Source: an uncultured Anaerolineae bacterium
GTDB lineage: Bacteria; Chloroflexota; Anaerolineae; Anaerolineales; Villigracilaceae
Direction: 5' to 3'
DNA length: 7,822 nt
Assembly: GCA_903854805.1 (NCBI GenBank)
Contig: CAINXK010000243.1
Coordinates: 1-7,822 of the forward strand
This document shows positions 1-5,136 of the stretch, piece by piece. The notes under the pieces are model-generated. The model was given only the letters and a program-made list of their open reading frames with translations. It had not been told where the DNA came from and searched no databases. Within the stretch, counting starts at the first letter, position 1. Every line of letters begins with the position of its first letter. A program made the position numbers and the translations under genes.

Positions 1-1
1 G

Positions 2-589
2 CGGATCGTAAGCTTCCTGCCACTGCACCTGGGACGTATTACGACCTATACTGTTCTCGGTGCATTGATTGGCCTGGCGGGCTCGCTGCTCGATCAGGCC
101 AGCGGGATGATGGGCTGGCAGGGTGTGTTTTCAATCCTGGTTGGCATTGCAATGCTGCTGGTTTCGCTCAGTTTGATGGGGTATTTGCCTCCCATCGAGG
201 TGGCCCTGGCTTCCATAACCGGCGGCGGCAGCACAATGGGACGCATGCGCGGGCTCTTCGGGAAGCGCAGTATCTTCTCAACCCTGGCTTTGGGTATCCT
301 GTGGGGTTTTTTGCCTTGCGGTCTGGTATTTGCCATGCTTGTGGTGGCGGCTCGTACTCAAACGATCTGGGGTGGTGCGCTGACGATGTTGGCATTTGGG
401 TTGGGTACCGTTCCCACCTTGCTTGGCTTTGGGTTGGCCGCTAACCTTATTAGCCCAAAACTGCGTGGGCGCTTGCAGACTTTCGCAGCGCTGTTGATTT
501 TACTGTTTGCGATTCAAACTATTTTCCGCGGGCTGGCGGTAGCCAACCTGATCCCTTCATTAATAATAGGACCGGTGATGTTATGGTAG
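2..589 (+). CDS. TauE/SafE (UreH_2-type) transmembrane transporter, 5' truncated by window edge
   Basis: The last 195 codons of a polytopic membrane protein; the reading frame is open to the left edge, so the true start lies outside. Long hydrophobic segments alternate with short charged loops. The N-terminal visible stretch HLGRITTYTVLGALIGLAGS and the later GILWGFLPCGLVFAML followed by LTMLAFGLGTVPTLLGF are signatures I recognise from the UreH_2 branch of TauE/SafE proteins. Members are annotated as sulfite exporters, but this branch often sits beside cytochrome-oxidase copper-assembly genes (ccoI/ccoS) and is thought to move a metal or sulfur species across the inner membrane. The single cysteine in the LPCGL motif is a conserved family feature. 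The stop overlaps the start of the next gene by 7 bases (ATGGTAG), so the two are probably translated together. The family call is firm; the substrate is not. Confidence 0.85.
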   Translation, partial: RIVSFLPLHLGRITTYTVLGALIGLAGSLLDQASGMMGWQGVFSILVGIAMLLVSLSLMGYLPPIEVALASITGGGSTMGRMRGLFGKRSIFSTLALGILWGFLPCGLVFAMLVVAARTQTIWGGALTMLAFGLGTVPTLLGFGLAANLISPKLRGRLQTFAALLILLFAIQTIFRGLAVANLIPSLIIGPVMLW

Positions 590-765
590 AGACAGTCAAA
601 TGTGACCACTGTGGCGCAGAAGCAAGGCGTGTTGTCACAAAAGAATTTGATGGTAAACTGCTGAATTTTTGCTGTCGGGGTTGTTTGCAGGTCTATGAGA
701 TGATGCGTGAAGAAGGTATGTTAAATCAGACCCAGGATTTAACAAAAGACGGCAAGCCTCAGTGA
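583..765 (+). CDS. Small Cys-rich metal-binding protein, like the N-terminal domain of FixI/CcoI P-type ATPases
   Basis: A 60-residue soluble protein with C7-x2-C10 near the N-terminus and C30-C31-x2-C34 in FCCRGCLQVYEMM. This CxxC ... FCCxGC..VY pattern is that of the putative metal-binding domain found at the N-terminus of cation-transport ATPases of the FixI/CcoI type (the PF12156 family). Here it stands alone: no ATPase, HMA or transmembrane segment follows, and the last 15 residues are polar. The start ATG overlaps the transporter stop by 7 bases, and an AGGA at 568-571 lies 11 bases upstream, so translational coupling is likely. By inference it would hand Cu(I) or another thiophilic ion to or from the upstream membrane protein. 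It could instead be a relic of a longer ATPase gene, but no in-frame remainder is visible downstream. Confidence 0.75.
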   Translation: MVETVKCDHCGAEARRVVTKEFDGKLLNFCCRGCLQVYEMMREEGMLNQTQDLTKDGKPQ

Positions 766-785
766 AAAGATCCCGGAACAACAAC

Positions 786-827
786 TTTTCGCCCGCAGAC
801 CGGGTCTAACCGGTTTGCGGGCGAAAA
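786..827 (+). terminator. Strong hairpin after the transporter/metal-binding pair
   Basis: An 18-bp stem (786-803 with 810-827) with one G-T wobble and a 6-base loop, starting 20 bases after the stop codon. It is GC-rich in the middle with TTTT/AAAA at its foot. The downstream flank is A-rich rather than T-rich, so it is not a textbook intrinsic terminator on the + strand. Its position right after the last gene still makes it the probable 3' end of this transcript. Confidence 0.6.
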
Positions 828-972
828 ATCAGGAAAAACTAACTTACTGTTCAGCCAGGCTCAGGTTGTTCTGAACCTGAGTGCCTATTATTAGAATCAC
901 CTGCTTCTTCCCAAGCGTCAACGAGTCTGGGTCGACTTCAGGTGATTTGGGTTTAAAAAACGACCTAAACAA
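828..972. other. Non-coding stretch between convergent genes, with two further inverted repeats
   Basis: No plausible gene is seen. Two more hairpins can be drawn. One has a 7-bp core, 861-867 (TCAGGTT) with 874-880 (AACCTGA), extended by 857-860 with 883-886 across a 2-base bulge. The other pairs 895-903 (AATCACCTG) perfectly with 939-947, and an inner CCCA/TGGG (910-913 with 928-931) makes a two-tier stem. With the flanking terminators, this region holds four hairpins in about 220 bases. It may be only transcript-end structure; a small RNA cannot be excluded. Confidence 0.45.
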
Positions 973-1008
973 GTGTAAAGGCTCATTGATTTCAGCGAGC
1001 CCTTGCAC
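973..1008 (-). terminator. Probable intrinsic terminator of the arsR1-arsM unit
   Basis: Located just past the arsM stop codon on the - strand. Arms 973-984 and 997-1008 form a 12-bp stem with one wobble and one mismatch around a 12-base loop. Reading on the - strand, the stem is followed by TTGTTTAGG and then a TTTTTT run (the A-run at 955-960). The T-run is about a dozen bases beyond the stem, so the fit is moderate. Confidence 0.55.
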
Positions 1009-1010
1009 GT

Positions 1011-2456
1011 TTATTTTCTAGCAGAGACCTGCACGCTGTAGACCGGCACGCCAGATGCAATCCCTGAGCTGGTACTGCGCCGTACAGAGGTATCAAGGAA
1101 TCCGGCCTGACGGATAAGATCCAAGTATTCTTCTTCTGGCAGGGCGCCGGAAATACACCCAGCCCAGCCAAAATCAGACAAACGCTCTGCTGGTAAAATG
1201 GCACCGCCAAAGACCATGTCGTTTACCTCCAGGCGTCCGCCATTTTTTAGAACGCGATAGGCTTCTTGAAATACTCTGGCCTTATCTTCGGTTAGATTGA
1301 TGACGCAGTTGGAGATAATCACATCAATACTGCCGGCTTCCACCGGTAGGTTTTCAGCAAAACCTTGCCGGAACTCGATATTCGTATAGCCGTTTTTGGT
1401 CGCTGTCTGACGGGCACGTTCCAACATGGCGGGGGTCATATCGACGCCGATGACTGAACCTGTCGGGCCGACCTGTCTGGATGCCAGGAATGCGTCGGTG
1501 CCTCCACCGGAACCAATATCAAGCACCGTATCGCCGGTTACTATGTTTGCCATGGCAGTAGGATTGCCGCATCCCATCGATATTTCGGCAGCCTCAGCAG
1601 GGATGGAGGCTTTTTCCATGGCTGAGTAACCACCTTCCCAGGCAACAACCCCGATGTCATCCAACGATATCAGAGTCGATTGATAATCTTTGGTTTCACA
1701 ACAATTTTGTTCTGGCTGGGTGGTATCTGCGGCTGTGCAGCACTCTGAGCCACAGTCGTAAGCCTCGCCCAGGACACGGGCAGTGTAATTGGCCTGAACA
1801 GAATCACGGGCGTTGATGCGCCTGGTGCCAGACCCGACGAAAATGCTGATTTTCGCTTGTTCGCCAGCTTCACTCTGGCAGCCCGCCTGACAGGATTGAC
1901 CGGTACAATCGAGTATGATGTTGACCAAGCCAGCCTGTTCGAACCATTCACGGATTTGCTGACGCTCAAAACCCAACCAGACATCTGACATTTCGGTTTT
2001 CAGCCACTCATGGGTGTGTGCGTCCATATCGGTCAAAACCAGGCGACCGCCGGGCCTTAGTATACGCACCATTTCGCGGATGGCTGCCAGAGGTTCAGGG
2101 CAGTGATGCAGGTACATATTGGCAAAAACTGTATCCTGGCTGGCGTCAGCCAGGGGTAAATCCAGTCCGTCTGCCAGGTGAAATTCCAGGTTATTGAACT
2201 GGGATAGGTTTTTTCTGGCAACATCTAGCATGGCTTCGGAGCCATCCAGGACGATGACATTGCTGACCAGCGCAGCCAATCCGGCGCTCATAAAACCTGT
2301 GCCGGCTCCTACATCCGCGACGCTCATTTTGGGATGCAAGTACGCTTTCGAAATTGCAGAATCGCGAACAGCGGCGGTGAAGTAACCAGTACGCAGGTCG
2401 TCCCATTGGTTGGCGACTTTTTCAAAATAGGGGGCAGATGGGTTAGTTGTAGACAT
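1011..2456 (-). CDS. arsM: Two-domain methyltransferase: SAM-methyltransferase fused to arsenite methyltransferase ArsM
   Basis: 481 residues, about twice the length of a single-domain SAM methyltransferase. Domain 1 (about 1-210) is a class I SAM methyltransferase with motif I VADVGAGTG at 46-54, acidic D71 after the second strand, and RILRPGGRLVLTDMD at 131-145; its HTHEWLKTEMSDVWLGF segment resembles the methyltransferase module seen fused to some ArsR regulators. Domain 2 (about 220-481) is ArsM: MGCGNP (C296), VLDIGSGGGTD (311-321), ISNCVINL (C384) and AGCISGALP (C434) supply the three cysteines that bind As(III) in known ArsM enzymes. ArsM transfers methyl groups from SAM to arsenite in the cytoplasm, giving mono-, di- and trimethyl arsenicals. 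Between and around the domains lie C184, C189, C193, C235, C239, C240, C252 and C253. No methionine occurs from the linker to M280, so an internal restart giving a free ArsM is unlikely. AAAGGA lies about six bases before the ATG. It follows arsR1 by 57 bases. The ArsM call is firm; the role of domain 1 is unknown. Confidence 0.92.
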   Translation of the reverse strand: MSTTNPSAPYFEKVANQWDDLRTGYFTAAVRDSAISKAYLHPKMSVADVGAGTGFMSAGLAALVSNVIVLDGSEAMLDVARKNLSQFNNLEFHLADGLDLPLADASQDTVFANMYLHHCPEPLAAIREMVRILRPGGRLVLTDMDAHTHEWLKTEMSDVWLGFERQQIREWFEQAGLVNIILDCTGQSCQAGCQSEAGEQAKISIFVGSGTRRINARDSVQANYTARVLGEAYDCGSECCTAADTTQPEQNCCETKDYQSTLISLDDIGVVAWEGGYSAMEKASIPAEAAEISMGCGNPTAMANIVTGDTVLDIGSGGGTDAFLASRQVGPTGSVIGVDMTPAMLERARQTATKNGYTNIEFRQGFAENLPVEAGSIDVIISNCVINLTEDKARVFQEAYRVLKNGGRLEVNDMVFGGAILPAERLSDFGWAGCISGALPEEEYLDLIRQAGFLDTSVRRSTSSGIASGVPVYSVQVSARK

Positions 2457-2515
2457 AGGGTTCCTTTAACCAAAAAAGTGATTTCCTGATCTTGAATATA
2501 ATTTTCGGAATTAGT

Positions 2516-2842
2516 TTACAAATGAATGAGCGGGTCTGGTGAACAGCAATCCGGTAACCATCTGCCGATCTGGGATTTGAGCCACTGGATGCCATCCACA
2601 TCGAGACAGTAGCAGGTGGCTGGGCCTTCGGTTTCCCCGCAAATCAGCCCGGCATCACGTAGTACCTTGAGGTGTTGGCTGATGGTTGATTGGGCGAGTG
2701 GCAGCTGTCCGACAATATCATTCGTGATGCATGTCTGTTTTTCAGAAAGATATTCCACGATCTGAAAACGGACAGGGTTTCCCAATGCCTTGAGCATTAG
2801 GGCGAGACGCTTGTTATCGGCACTGAGTATACTCATAGTCAT
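2516..2842 (-). CDS. arsR: ArsR/SmtB-family metalloregulator (arsR1), C-terminal vicinal-cysteine type
   Basis: A 108-residue winged-helix repressor. The recognition region LAQSTISQHLKVLRDAGLI (about 49-67) and LKALGNPVRFQIVEYL (about 17-32) are typical ArsR family. It lacks the CVC motif of E. coli-type ArsR. Instead it has C38 near the start of the DNA-binding unit, C68, C77 and C79 in the wing, and a C99-C100 pair close to the C-terminus, similar in placement to the C-terminal As(III) site known in Acidithiobacillus ferrooxidans ArsR. It should bind its own promoter and leave when As(III)/Sb(III) binds the cysteines, controlling the arsM gene behind it. The start at 2842 is chosen over the second ATG (2836) because the -10-like box lies only about six bases upstream; neither has a Shine-Dalgarno sequence. 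Confidence 0.9.
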   Translation of the reverse strand: MTMSILSADNKRLALMLKALGNPVRFQIVEYLSEKQTCITNDIVGQLPLAQSTISQHLKVLRDAGLICGETEGPATCYCLDVDGIQWLKSQIGRWLPDCCSPDPLIHL

Positions 2843-2848
2843 AAGTCA

Positions 2849-2877
2849 ATTATATCGTATAATTACGATATAAGAAA
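2849..2877 (-). promoter_or_regulatory. Predicted sigma70-like promoter of arsR1-arsM, possibly leaderless
   Basis: On the - strand a TATAAT box (2854 down to 2849) stands 17 bases after TTTCTT (2877-2872), a weak -35. Transcription would start at about 2842-2843, at or next to the arsR1 ATG, leaving no room for a ribosome binding site. The whole spacer is occupied by the 22-bp palindrome, which suits repression by ArsR occlusion. The -10 match is perfect; the -35 is poor. Confidence 0.5.
2851..2872. promoter_or_regulatory. Palindromic operator 1, likely ArsR-binding site
   Basis: A perfect inverted repeat: TATATCGTA (2851-2859), spacer TAAT, TACGATATA (2864-2872). It lies between the -35 and -10 boxes proposed for arsR1 and 9 bases before its start codon. 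AT-rich palindromes of about this size at the arsR promoter are the usual ArsR/SmtB targets. A TATAAT on the + strand (2858-2863) inside it could also serve rightward transcription. Confidence 0.7.
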
Positions 2878-3137
2878 GGGCGAAAATGAAAATACATAAT
2901 TCATTGGGCACACCCGCATGTCAGGATTATTTTTTTTGGTGGCTTCAGATGGGATTTTCGGACTGAATTGTTCTGTTTTGATGGGGGCTACTTCGACCCA
3001 GGAACGCTGCGTTAGCAAATTGTCGGGTAAAAAGGCACCTATCAGCTCAGAAATTTTTCCATATAAAACCGTTCATGACATCTGGCATCAATACAAATGA
3101 CACCTGTCACCATCGAATTTCTGAAATAGTTGTACAA
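2873..3137. other. Divergent intergenic region with two weak short open frames
   Basis: No recognisable gene. A 26-codon frame at 2886-2966 (+, starting MKIHNSLGTPACQDY) has a good AAAGGG five bases upstream of its ATG and sits just right of operator 1. A 60-codon frame at 2918-3100 (+, starting MSGLFFLVASDGIFG) overlaps it, lacks a ribosome binding site and resembles nothing I know. They meet around a run of eight T at 2930-2937, where a one-base slip would join them into about 71 residues ending HDIWHQYK. A short inverted repeat TGACA-CC-TGTCA is at 3098-3109. This could be a decayed or very small gene, or plain leader DNA. Confidence 0.35.
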
Positions 3138-3159
3138 TATATTCACATTTAGGAATATA
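3138..3159. promoter_or_regulatory. Palindromic operator 2, likely site for the second ArsR
   Basis: Inverted repeat TATATTC (3138-3144), 8-base spacer, GAATATA (3153-3159), ending 3 bases before the arsR2 start codon. The right arm includes the AGGA ribosome binding site (3151-3154), and a -10-like TACAAT touches the left arm (3133-3138), so a bound dimer would block transcription start or early elongation. The ATTC/GAAT core fits ArsR/SmtB operators. I could not find a convincing -35. Confidence 0.6.
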
Positions 3160-3162
3160 AAA

Positions 3163-3540
3163 ATGAAAGACATACTTTCGCCACTCTCTGACCTGCTCGT
3201 CACAATTTCTGCTTCTGCCCGCCTTGAAATCCTGCTTATGCTTGGATCTGGCGAGGCCTGTGTCTGTTATCTCGAAGCTCGCCTGGGATACAGGCAGGCT
3301 TATATCTCTCAACATTTGATGGCGTTGCGCCAGGCAGGTTTGATTGATTCTCGGCGGGAAGGCAAATACATTTTTTATCATCTGTCCAAACCGGAATTGC
3401 TTGAGCTGATCCAGAACGCTGCAAACCTGGCGGGGGTTATTTTGCCCAAGATTGAGATTATCAGTCCGCAGGCGCAGTGCGCTTATTCCGCGGAACTCAT
3501 CGTACCTGTCATCGAAAATATTCAGGAGCGACACTCATGA
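3163..3540 (+). CDS. arsR: ArsR/SmtB-family metalloregulator (arsR2), CVC type
   Basis: A 125-residue winged-helix regulator. GEACVCYLEARLGYRQAYIS (about 30-49) followed by QHLMALRQAGLI combines the metal-sensing CVC (C33, C35) at the start of the DNA-binding helices with the recognition helix. E. coli-type ArsR senses As(III) through the equivalent two cysteines plus a third two residues on; here that third position is not Cys (E38 region), and C106 near the C-terminus is the only other cysteine. The start at 3163 is preferred over an upstream in-frame ATG at 3130, because AGGA lies eight bases before it and the extra residues match no family feature. Its stop overlaps the next gene's start (ATGA), so it heads an operon with the radical SAM gene and probably represses it. 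The inducer could be As(III), Sb(III) or another soft metal. Confidence 0.88.
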   Translation: MKDILSPLSDLLVTISASARLEILLMLGSGEACVCYLEARLGYRQAYISQHLMALRQAGLIDSRREGKYIFYHLSKPELLELIQNAANLAGVILPKIEIISPQAQCAYSAELIVPVIENIQERHS

Positions 3541-4805
3541 CCGTTTCTACCAAAACTACTGCTGCCTGGGCCGAGGTTAATGAACATGGTGACCTGGTCA
3601 TCCCTCAGGATGTGGCTGGGCGTTATGGATTGAAACCAGGCGCGAAAGTTCGCCTGGATGAGGGCACAAATTTTGTGCGTATGCACCGTCCAATTTCGCA
3701 GCTGACCAAAATCTATATTGAGCCAACCGTTGCTTGTAACCTGGAGTGCGTGACCTGTTTTCGTAATGGCTGGAATGAACCAAACGGGCGCATGAGTGAC
3801 GAGACTTTTGAGCAGATCTTTGAGAGCCTTAAGACCTTGGATCCACTGCCTTCGGTTTATTTTGGTGGTATTGGCGAACCTTTGGTGCATACTCGCACGA
3901 TCGAATGGATTGCGCGGGTTAAAGCATTAGGGGTGCCCAAGGTGGAGATGATCACAAACGCTACCCTGCTTGATGAAAAGCGCGCGCGTGAATTAATTAA
4001 CGCCGGCTTGGATTTGTTGTGGGTCTCCATTGATGGAGCGAGCCCTGAAAGCTATGCTGATGTACGCCTGGGAGCGGAACTGCCTCAAGTCCTTAATAAT
4101 TTACGCCGTTTTGACAAAATGCGTCAAGCCGGGTATTTTCCCAAACCTGAGATTGGGGTGGCTTTTGTTGCCATGAAGCGTAACATTAATGAACTTCCGA
4201 GGGTAATTAAGCTGGGGCGTTCTTTCCGCGCCAAGTATTTTTCAGTCAGTAATGTGCAACCAGCCACCGCTGATATGCGCGAAGAAAGGTTGTATATGCA
4301 TACACTTTCAGATGCTGCATATATGGATGGATCAAAGAATGTTGCGCGTCTAAGCCTGCCCAAAATGGACATCAATGAGATCACTCGGGATGCGCTTTTT
4401 GGCGCATTTACCAGTGGCTGCAGCATCAGTTTGGCGGGAAACAATTGGGGTGGGGCGAGCGATGTCTGTAATTTTGTGGAAGGTGGAACCATGTCGATTG
4501 CCTGGGATGGTTATGCTGCGCCATGTTGGGCTTTGATGCATACGCACACCAGCTTTTTGAAGGAGAAGCAGCTCACCAACCAGCGCCACATCATTGGCAA
4601 TGTTTCAGAGCGTTCCTTGTCCGATTTGTGGATGGACCCCGAATACCTGGCTTATCGCGAGCGGCTGCATAACTTTGGTTTCGCACCGTGTACTTTTTGT
4701 GGCGGGTGCGATCTGGCCGAGGCCAATCAGGAAGATTGTTTCGCAAATCCGGCCCCAGTCTGCGGCGTCTGTCTTTGGGCCCAGGGCGTCATTCAATGTC
4801 CTTAG
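3537..4805 (+). CDS. Radical SAM protein with AbrB-like N-terminus, resembling tungsten-cofactor oxidoreductase maturases
   Basis: 422 residues. Residues about 10-50 (AEVNEHGDLVIPQDVAGRYG, then LKPGAKVRL) look like a SpoVT/AbrB swapped-hairpin domain. The radical SAM core follows: C67NLEC71VTC74 binds the [4Fe-4S] cluster that cleaves SAM, and YFGGIGEP (108-115) is the SAM-contact GGE-type motif. The C-terminal part carries C295, C311, C330, then PCTFCGGCDL, DC, PVCGVCLWAQ and a final CP (C385, C388, C391, C401, C409, C412, C421), enough ligands for two auxiliary iron-sulfur clusters as in SPASM-type enzymes. The N-domain, LWVSIDGA, FVAMKRN, GCSISLAGNN and the ending CLWAQGVIQCP match my memory of the tungsten cofactor oxidoreductase radical SAM maturase family, normally found next to aldehyde:ferredoxin oxidoreductase genes; none is visible here. 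AGGAG lies eight bases before the ATG. The ATG at 3537 is chosen over an upstream one at 3477 inside arsR2. Radical SAM is certain; the substrate is inferred. Confidence 0.85.
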   Translation: MTVSTKTTAAWAEVNEHGDLVIPQDVAGRYGLKPGAKVRLDEGTNFVRMHRPISQLTKIYIEPTVACNLECVTCFRNGWNEPNGRMSDETFEQIFESLKTLDPLPSVYFGGIGEPLVHTRTIEWIARVKALGVPKVEMITNATLLDEKRARELINAGLDLLWVSIDGASPESYADVRLGAELPQVLNNLRRFDKMRQAGYFPKPEIGVAFVAMKRNINELPRVIKLGRSFRAKYFSVSNVQPATADMREERLYMHTLSDAAYMDGSKNVARLSLPKMDINEITRDALFGAFTSGCSISLAGNNWGGASDVCNFVEGGTMSIAWDGYAAPCWALMHTHTSFLKEKQLTNQRHIIGNVSERSLSDLWMDPEYLAYRERLHNFGFAPCTFCGGCDLAEANQEDCFANPAPVCGVCLWAQGVIQCP

Positions 4806-4833
4806 TTTTTAATATTTTCGAGGAGAATAATCT

Positions 4834-5085
4834 ATGTTAACCATTAAAGTGCTTGGTTCAGGTTGTGCCAATTGCAAACGTTTAGAAGCCGTTGCCCATC
4901 AGGTCGTCGACCAGATGAGTATCGAAGCTGAAATCATAAAGGTAACCGAATATCCCGCCATCATGGCTTATAACGTCATGTCCACGCCGGGGTTGGTGAT
5001 CAATGAAAAGGTGGTTTCCTTTGGGCGTATTCCTACCGCTGCCGAAGTCACCACCTGGGTTGCTAACGCACTCGAAACAGCCTGA
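4834..5085 (+). CDS. Small thioredoxin-like redox protein (Thioredoxin_3 / redox-active disulfide protein 2 family)
   Basis: 83 residues with the start of a thioredoxin fold: beta strand TIKVLG, then the redox motif C11-A-N-C14 in GSGCANCKRLE, a helix, a strand EAEIIKVTE, and STPGLVINEKVV with the conserved cis-proline P52. These minimal cytoplasmic thioredoxins (TIGR00412/PF13192 type) recur in ArsR-controlled operons, often beside a permease, where they are thought to reduce or deliver a thiol-bound metal. Here a radical SAM gene takes the place of the permease. AGGAG at 4821-4825 is eight bases upstream of the ATG, and the gap after the preceding stop is 28 bases, so it is the last gene of the arsR2 operon. 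Possible roles are reductant for the radical SAM protein or for an arsenic(V)/disulfide step; the sequence does not decide. Confidence 0.88.
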   Translation: MLTIKVLGSGCANCKRLEAVAHQVVDQMSIEAEIIKVTEYPAIMAYNVMSTPGLVINEKVVSFGRIPTAAEVTTWVANALETA

Positions 5086-5095
5086 ACACCCTTGT

Positions 5096-5136
5096 ATACA
5101 ATACCTACCGGTGGAACCCACCGGTAGGTATTGTAT
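5096..5136 (+). terminator. Perfect 19-bp hairpin ending the arsR2 operon
   Basis: Arms 5096-5114 and 5118-5136 pair without a mismatch around a 3-base loop (or fewer pairs and a 5-base loop). The stem is CACCGGTAGG-rich at the top and AT-rich at the foot. The + strand continues TTATTTG, a modest T-tract, so it should terminate the thioredoxin transcript. It ends directly at the GH3 stop codon (5137-5139), so it probably also marks or protects the 3' end of the opposing transcript. Confidence 0.8.

Noticed and set aside
1670..1984. 104-codon frame on the - strand inside the arsM gene in another phase
   Set aside because: Overlaps the linker of the two-domain methyltransferase, whose frame is supported by motifs on both sides.
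3130..3162. Upstream in-frame start for arsR2 adding 11 residues
   Set aside because: It would place the start before operator 2 and has no ribosome binding site; ATG at 3163 has AGGA eight bases upstream and begins where family homology does.
3088..3534. 148-codon open frame on the - strand opposite arsR2
   Set aside because: It lies fully antisense to a clear ArsR gene, runs through operator 2, has low-complexity unfamiliar protein sequence and no ribosome binding site.
3477..3536. Upstream in-frame ATG for the radical SAM gene adding 20 residues
   Set aside because: It lies within arsR2; ATG at 3537 has AGGAG at good spacing and the ATGA overlap typical of coupled genes.
3522..3890. 122-codon frame antisense to the radical SAM gene
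   Set aside because: Shadow of the radical SAM reading frame, which carries unmistakable CxxxCxxC and GGIGEP motifs.
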